Source: an uncultured Anaerolineae bacterium | GTDB lineage: Bacteria; Chloroflexota; Anaerolineae; Promineifilales; Promineifilaceae | Assembly (NCBI GenBank): GCA_905479495.1 | Contig: CAJQMR010000009.1 | Location: 62,001-126,000 of the forward strand | DNA length: 64,000 nt | Direction: 5' to 3' | In this document: piece after piece, positions 60,892 to 64,000 of the stretch | Position numbering within the stretch: position 1 is the first letter of the stretch | How the letters are laid out: each line of letters starts with the position of its first letter | Made by a program: the position numbers and the translations under genes | The notes under the pieces: model-generated | Database searches by the model: none | Told to the model about the DNA's origin: nothing | The model's input: the letters and a program-made list of their open reading frames with translations, nothing else

Positions 60892-60928
60892 TTACTCAAT
60901 TACCCAATTACTTTCTGTAATTGAGTAA
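60892..60928. repeat. Inverted repeat of the AATTACTC word family
   Basis: TTACTCAATTAC (60892-60903) and GTAATTGAGTAA (60917-60928), with further copies of the word on both sides. Lies just after the plsY stop. Same family as 5805-5847. Confidence 0.7.
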
Positions 60929-61531
60929 TTATGTAATTTTCTTACGCTGGCGAAGAGACGGCCGTTTTGCCAAATCCGCTCGATGATTCCAGACCAGCAG
61001 CAAAAAGTGACCTGCCCACACACCCAACAAAACCGGGTCGTCGAACCAAAGCAGCAGCGCCAGCAGCATGCCTGTCAGCGCCAGCAGCACCGCCCAGCCG
61101 GACGGCGTGATGAGCAGCGAGAAGACCACCAGCAGTGAGAGTGAAATGAGTGGCATGGTCCAAATGGTAATGCCAATCCAAACGCCAAAGGCGGCGGCAA
61201 TGGCTTTACCGCCGCGCCAGTTGAGAAACGGTGAGAACGTATGGCCCAACGGCGGTGCAAGCGCAATTGGCACAATGCTCCAGCCTTCAACACCAAAAAT
61301 GTGAACTGCCAATCCCAGCGGCAGCGCCCCTTTGCTGATGTCTAGCATCAGTGCCAGCACAAACGGCAGCGGCCCGCCAGCCCGCAGCACGTTAGTCGCG
61401 CCGGGATTTTTGTCGCCAAATTGGCGAATGTCTTTACCCAGAACGAGCTTGCCTACCCAAACCGAAAAAGGCAGCGCACCCAGGGCAAAGCCAAATAGTG
61501 TCCAAAAGAGGGTGGGGAGGAGTTGTGTCAT
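60929..61531 (-). CDS. plsY: PlsY-family acyltransferase (acyl-phosphate:glycerol-3-phosphate type)
   Basis: 200 residues, five to six membrane helices. Family motifs: GDKNPGATNVLRAGG, GHTFSPFLNWRGGKAIA and WNHRADLAKR. PlsY transfers an acyl group from acyl phosphate to glycerol-3-phosphate, the first step of phospholipid synthesis. Its place between cruF and the glycosyltransferase is unexpected and raises the possibility that it acylates a carotenoid glycoside; the sequence alone shows an ordinary PlsY. Confidence 0.88.
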   Translation of the reverse strand: MTQLLPTLFWTLFGFALGALPFSVWVGKLVLGKDIRQFGDKNPGATNVLRAGGPLPFVLALMLDISKGALPLGLAVHIFGVEGWSIVPIALAPPLGHTFSPFLNWRGGKAIAAAFGVWIGITIWTMPLISLSLLVVFSLLITPSGWAVLLALTGMLLALLLWFDDPVLLGVWAGHFLLLVWNHRADLAKRPSLRQRKKIT

Positions 61532-61580
61532 GAGATGGGTGTGTCAGTTTGGGAGTGAAAAGTAAAAATTGATAAGTAGC

Positions 61581-62426
61581 TCACTTTTTACTAATTTCCG
61601 CCCGCCAGCCCAGCCAGACAAACAAACCCATCGCCAGGCTACCAGCGAGGGCAGGGCCAGCCAGGTTCCAGAAAAAGAGCAGGCCAACCGTTTCCAGGAA
61701 CCAGGTGATGGTGTAGATGATGAGGAGGGGCTTGATGGGTAGATTTTTTGGGCGGAAAAGGGCTGTGAGGAGGACGGCCGTTCCCAACCACCCCAAATAA
61801 TTACTCCAAGGAATGCCAAAATAACCGCCAGGAGTCTGCCACTGCCACAATCCCCAGGCCACCATTTGCGGGTCCAGGAACAGGTCCCAGGCGGTGAAGG
61901 CCAATCCTGCCAGAAGAAAATAGAGTCCGCGATGGGTAGCCCATCTTTGGGGCAATTGCCCCTGAATCTGGCTGGCGACCGCCCAGGCGCAGGGCAGCAT
62001 CATGAACCAGGCGAAGGGGATAAGAATAGGTACGTGAGCAATCTGCGGCTGCATCAGGTTCGTGTAGGTGTAGCTGCCAAAGGGAAACCCGGTGGTGGAG
62101 CCCAGCCATTCGATGAACAGGGTGAGGGCGGCGATGAGAACGGCCGTAACCAGCGTCTTTTGCCAGCCCCACTGTTCGCGCAAAATGAGGAAAACGGCCG
62201 TTGCTTGCAAAACAACTCCCAGCGTCAGCCCCAGCGGCAGCAGCCCTTCGCCCCAAATCCAGTTCAAAATGGGCAGGCTGATCATGGCAAATATCCAGCT
62301 AATGATAAACGTGGTGGCGAGAGACGGCCGTTGCCAGTAAGCCGTTAAGATGAAACGGTACTGCTGCCAGGCAACCGCTTGGCGAATGGTATTCAGGAAA
62401 GGGTTTTCTACTCTTTCACTTTTCAC
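61581..62426 (-). CDS. cruF: Carotenoid 1,2-hydratase, CruF family
   Basis: 281 residues, seven or more membrane helices. IEWLGSTTGFPFGSYTYT and HVPILIPFAWFMMLPCAWAVA are diagnostic of the CruF/DUF422 family, as is FTAWDLFLDPQMVAWGLWQW with its Asp residues. CruF adds water to the psi-end of carotenoids, making the 1'-hydroxyl that a glycosyltransferase then modifies. Two bases after the lycopene cyclase gene. Confidence 0.85.
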   Translation of the reverse strand: MKSERVENPFLNTIRQAVAWQQYRFILTAYWQRPSLATTFIISWIFAMISLPILNWIWGEGLLPLGLTLGVVLQATAVFLILREQWGWQKTLVTAVLIAALTLFIEWLGSTTGFPFGSYTYTNLMQPQIAHVPILIPFAWFMMLPCAWAVASQIQGQLPQRWATHRGLYFLLAGLAFTAWDLFLDPQMVAWGLWQWQTPGGYFGIPWSNYLGWLGTAVLLTALFRPKNLPIKPLLIIYTITWFLETVGLLFFWNLAGPALAGSLAMGLFVWLGWRAEISKK

Positions 62427-62428
62427 GT

Positions 62429-63250
62429 TTACTTCTCACTTGCTACCTGCAACCGCTTTGACTGCCAACGGGTAACAGTTTCTTTTACTTGAGCCAGGCG
62501 CTCCTGGCTTTCAGCAGAAAGAAAGAGTGTCATGCCAAAGACGACCAGAGTATTGGTCACCAAAAAAAAGAGGAACTCTTCAAAGGGAAGCATACCACCA
62601 ATGAGCCAATTGAGCGTTTGATCCGGGTCGATGGTCCAGATGCCGTCGTAAATAGCCAGGGTGTCGGCGGCGGCGAGAAAGAGAGTGATGGGCAGTAGCC
62701 CCAGCAGGATGACGCGGCGGTGCTGCCACAAAATATCGCCGCCAAAGCCCACTTGCAACATGATGGGCAGCAGTGCCCAGGCCAGAATCAGGGCCAGGTA
62801 GGTGCCGGGTGCCCAGCCTGTGATTAGGATAGCAACCATGCTTAACCAGAGGAGGCTTAGAAGGCGTAGGGGGAGGGTGCGGAAACGGCCGTTTGCCCAC
62901 CCCGGTTCCACCACATCCGGCTGCCGCCGCAGCCAAAACAGCAGCCACAGCCCCGTCAAAATTGGCTGCACCAAAAAGAAAGTGTACTCCTCGATGGGCA
63001 CATAGCCGAACACAAGGCCCGTCACTTTGGCCTGGTCGTACCACCAAACCGAAGTGGCTACCAGATAGTTATCCCAGGGCGTGGTGTACATCAGCGCCAG
63101 CGCCAAATGCAGCCCCAAAATGGCCCAGGGTGAATAGTTGGCAAAGCGGCGGGGCAGCCTGCGCCCTTGCCGCCCGTCCCACCAGGTGCCAGCCAACATG
63201 ATCATAATTGGAATGCCCAGGAAAAGGGCAAGGAAGGAGAAGTAGGTCAT
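62429..63250 (-). CDS. Lycopene cyclase, fused CrtYc-CrtYd type
   Basis: 273 residues from ATG 63250 (MTYFSFLALFLGIP). Two homologous membrane halves: YTTPWDNYLVATSVWWYD with VPIEEYTFFLVQPILTGLW in the first, and LPFEEFLFFLVTNTLVVFG in the second. The paired PxE(E)xxFF motifs mark the heterodimeric-type lycopene cyclases fused into one chain, as in many bacteria and archaea. Produces beta-rings at one or both ends of lycopene. Neighbour crtI supplies lycopene. Confidence 0.88.
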   Translation of the reverse strand: MTYFSFLALFLGIPIMIMLAGTWWDGRQGRRLPRRFANYSPWAILGLHLALALMYTTPWDNYLVATSVWWYDQAKVTGLVFGYVPIEEYTFFLVQPILTGLWLLFWLRRQPDVVEPGWANGRFRTLPLRLLSLLWLSMVAILITGWAPGTYLALILAWALLPIMLQVGFGGDILWQHRRVILLGLLPITLFLAAADTLAIYDGIWTIDPDQTLNWLIGGMLPFEEFLFFLVTNTLVVFGMTLFLSAESQERLAQVKETVTRWQSKRLQVASEK

Positions 63251-63254
63251 TCTT

Positions 63255-63328
63255 GTCAACCGTTATCGGTATTTGGTAAGCCGTAATCGGTAAATGATTC
63301 AACCGATTACCGACCACCGTTTACCGAA
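63255..63328. repeat. Short-word repeat (CCGATTACGG family) between crtI and the cyclase gene
   Basis: Words such as CCGTTATCGG, CCGTAATCGGTAA, CCGATTACCG and CCGTTTACCG alternate in both orientations and can form a hairpin. The last few bases overlap the crtI stop region. A similar tract (GCCGATTACGGTTCACGGATTAC) lies at 239-262 between the selA start and the membrane-protein gene; it is split here into words. Confidence 0.6.
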
Positions 63329-64000
63329 TTCCCGCTGTTACCGGTGCGCCCATGATCAAATCCTCGGCAATTTTGCTGGAGGAGAGGACGCCGGGCAGGC
63401 CTGCGCCGGGATGAGTACCCGCGCCCACAAAGTAAAGATTGTCGATGTCTTCGGAGCGGTTGTGCGGGCGGAACCAGGCGGATTGGGTCAAAATCGGTTC
63501 TACTGAAAAGGCGGAGCCGAGATGGCTGTTGAGCGTGCCTTTGAAGTGTCGTGGGTCGATAAAATGCTCGGTGACGAGATTTTCCTGTAGATCGGGCAGA
63601 TAATTTTCCTCCAAAAATTGCATGATGGCGTCGCGGTACGGTTTGGCCGCTGTAGCCCAATCAATGCCAGAGCCAAGATGCGGCACGGGCGAAAGGACAT
63701 AGAATCCTTCGTGTCCCTCGGGCGCGATGCTGGGGTCTGTGAGGGTGGGCATGTGCAGATAAAGTGAGAAATCTTCTGCCAATTGTTTGTTGCTGAAGAT
63801 GTCTTTCAGTAACCCTTTGTACCGTTCGCTGAGGATGATGTTGTGGTGAGCCAGCTTGCCATCGTTGTACCGCTTTTTGGTGCCAAAGTAGATGACAAAC
63901 AGGGACATGCTGTAGCGCGTTAAATTGTTGTAGCGGAAATCCGAGTTGCGGAAGCTGCGATTTTTGCTGTCGATGAGCTGGGTGTAGGTGAAGGCCACAT
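63321..64000 (-). CDS. crtI: Phytoene desaturase CrtI, C-terminal part (runs off right edge)
   Basis: The last 226 residues or so. FVIYFGTKKRYNDGKLAHHNIILSERY, GHEGFYVLSPVPHLG, DWATAAKPYRDAIMQFLE and the C-terminal FAD/substrate motif NLYFVGAGTHPGAGLPGVLSSSKI are characteristic of CrtI. The 5' part, with the FAD Rossmann motif, lies outside the window. It heads the visible carotenoid operon. Confidence 0.92.
   Translation of the reverse strand, partial: VAFTYTQLIDSKNRSFRNSDFRYNNLTRYSMSLFVIYFGTKKRYNDGKLAHHNIILSERYKGLLKDIFSNKQLAEDFSLYLHMPTLTDPSIAPEGHEGFYVLSPVPHLGSGIDWATAAKPYRDAIMQFLEENYLPDLQENLVTEHFIDPRHFKGTLNSHLGSAFSVEPILTQSAWFRPHNRSEDIDNLYFVGAGTHPGAGLPGVLSSSKIAEDLIMGAPVTAGIR

Overview
The window looks like a chromosomal segment of a Chloroflexota bacterium, probably Anaerolineae-like. 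This is inferred from gene content: a DUF3179 protein, lamin-tail and BNR/Ycf48-type secreted proteins (one ending in a YLPVVL tail), a CruF/CruG/lycopene-cyclase carotenoid cluster, cydABDC, an LLM flavin enzyme and many short-word intergenic repeats. The host DNA is saturated with the palindromic octamer ACGGCCGT: about 75 copies by hand count, roughly two per kb, against about one expected in the whole window by chance. It is almost absent between about 11.4 and 36.7 kb, so it works as a marker of resident versus acquired DNA.

Layout. 1-10.5 kb (host): 5' end of selA, two uncharacterised genes, a DnaE2-like polymerase, mscL, a DUF427 protein, then a minus-strand pair made of a DUF3179 protein with an in-frame UGA (a predicted selenoprotein) and a rifampin-phosphotransferase-like dikinase, and a TetR regulator with two HTH domains. 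10.5-36.6 kb (accessory): an FG-GAP propeller protein, an isolated small-RNA candidate, a likely defence block (HEREWR protein, 2TM plus PD-(D/E)xK-like protein, nuclease-NACHT NTPase), a Tn7-like transposition module (TnsA, TnsB, TnsC, TniQ/TnsD) with 22-bp-spaced repeats beside tnsA, a NurA-like gene, a three-gene operon ending in a HEPN protein, an SDH-type serine protease with a small partner, a CIRCE-like heat-shock promoter, two tiny Cys-rich genes each bracketed by its own inverted repeat, and two HNH-type genes. 36.6-64 kb (host): histidine phosphatase, SRPBCC protein, a secreted lamin-tail/metallo-beta-lactamase protein, lipoprotein, LLM oxidoreductase, CorA, a ThDP enzyme, cydC-cydD-cydB-cydA, a giant BNR-repeat protein, and a carotenoid operon (crtI-type, lycopene cyclase, cruF, plsY, cruG-type, crtD-type) running off the right edge.

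How it fits together. selA supplies the selenocysteine machinery that the DUF3179 gene appears to need, and that gene is translationally coupled to the dikinase. The cyd genes encode a bd oxidase and its assembly exporter, with a CRP/FNR-type site upstream. The carotenoid genes can account for a hydroxylated, glycosylated and perhaps acylated monocyclic carotenoid. The middle region behaves as a defence/mobile island whose Tn7-like module may carry the nuclease-NACHT block as cargo. The most unusual items are the DUF3179 selenoprotein, the octamer signature, the inverted-repeat-bracketed mini-genes, and short repeats inserted in frame into three coding sequences.
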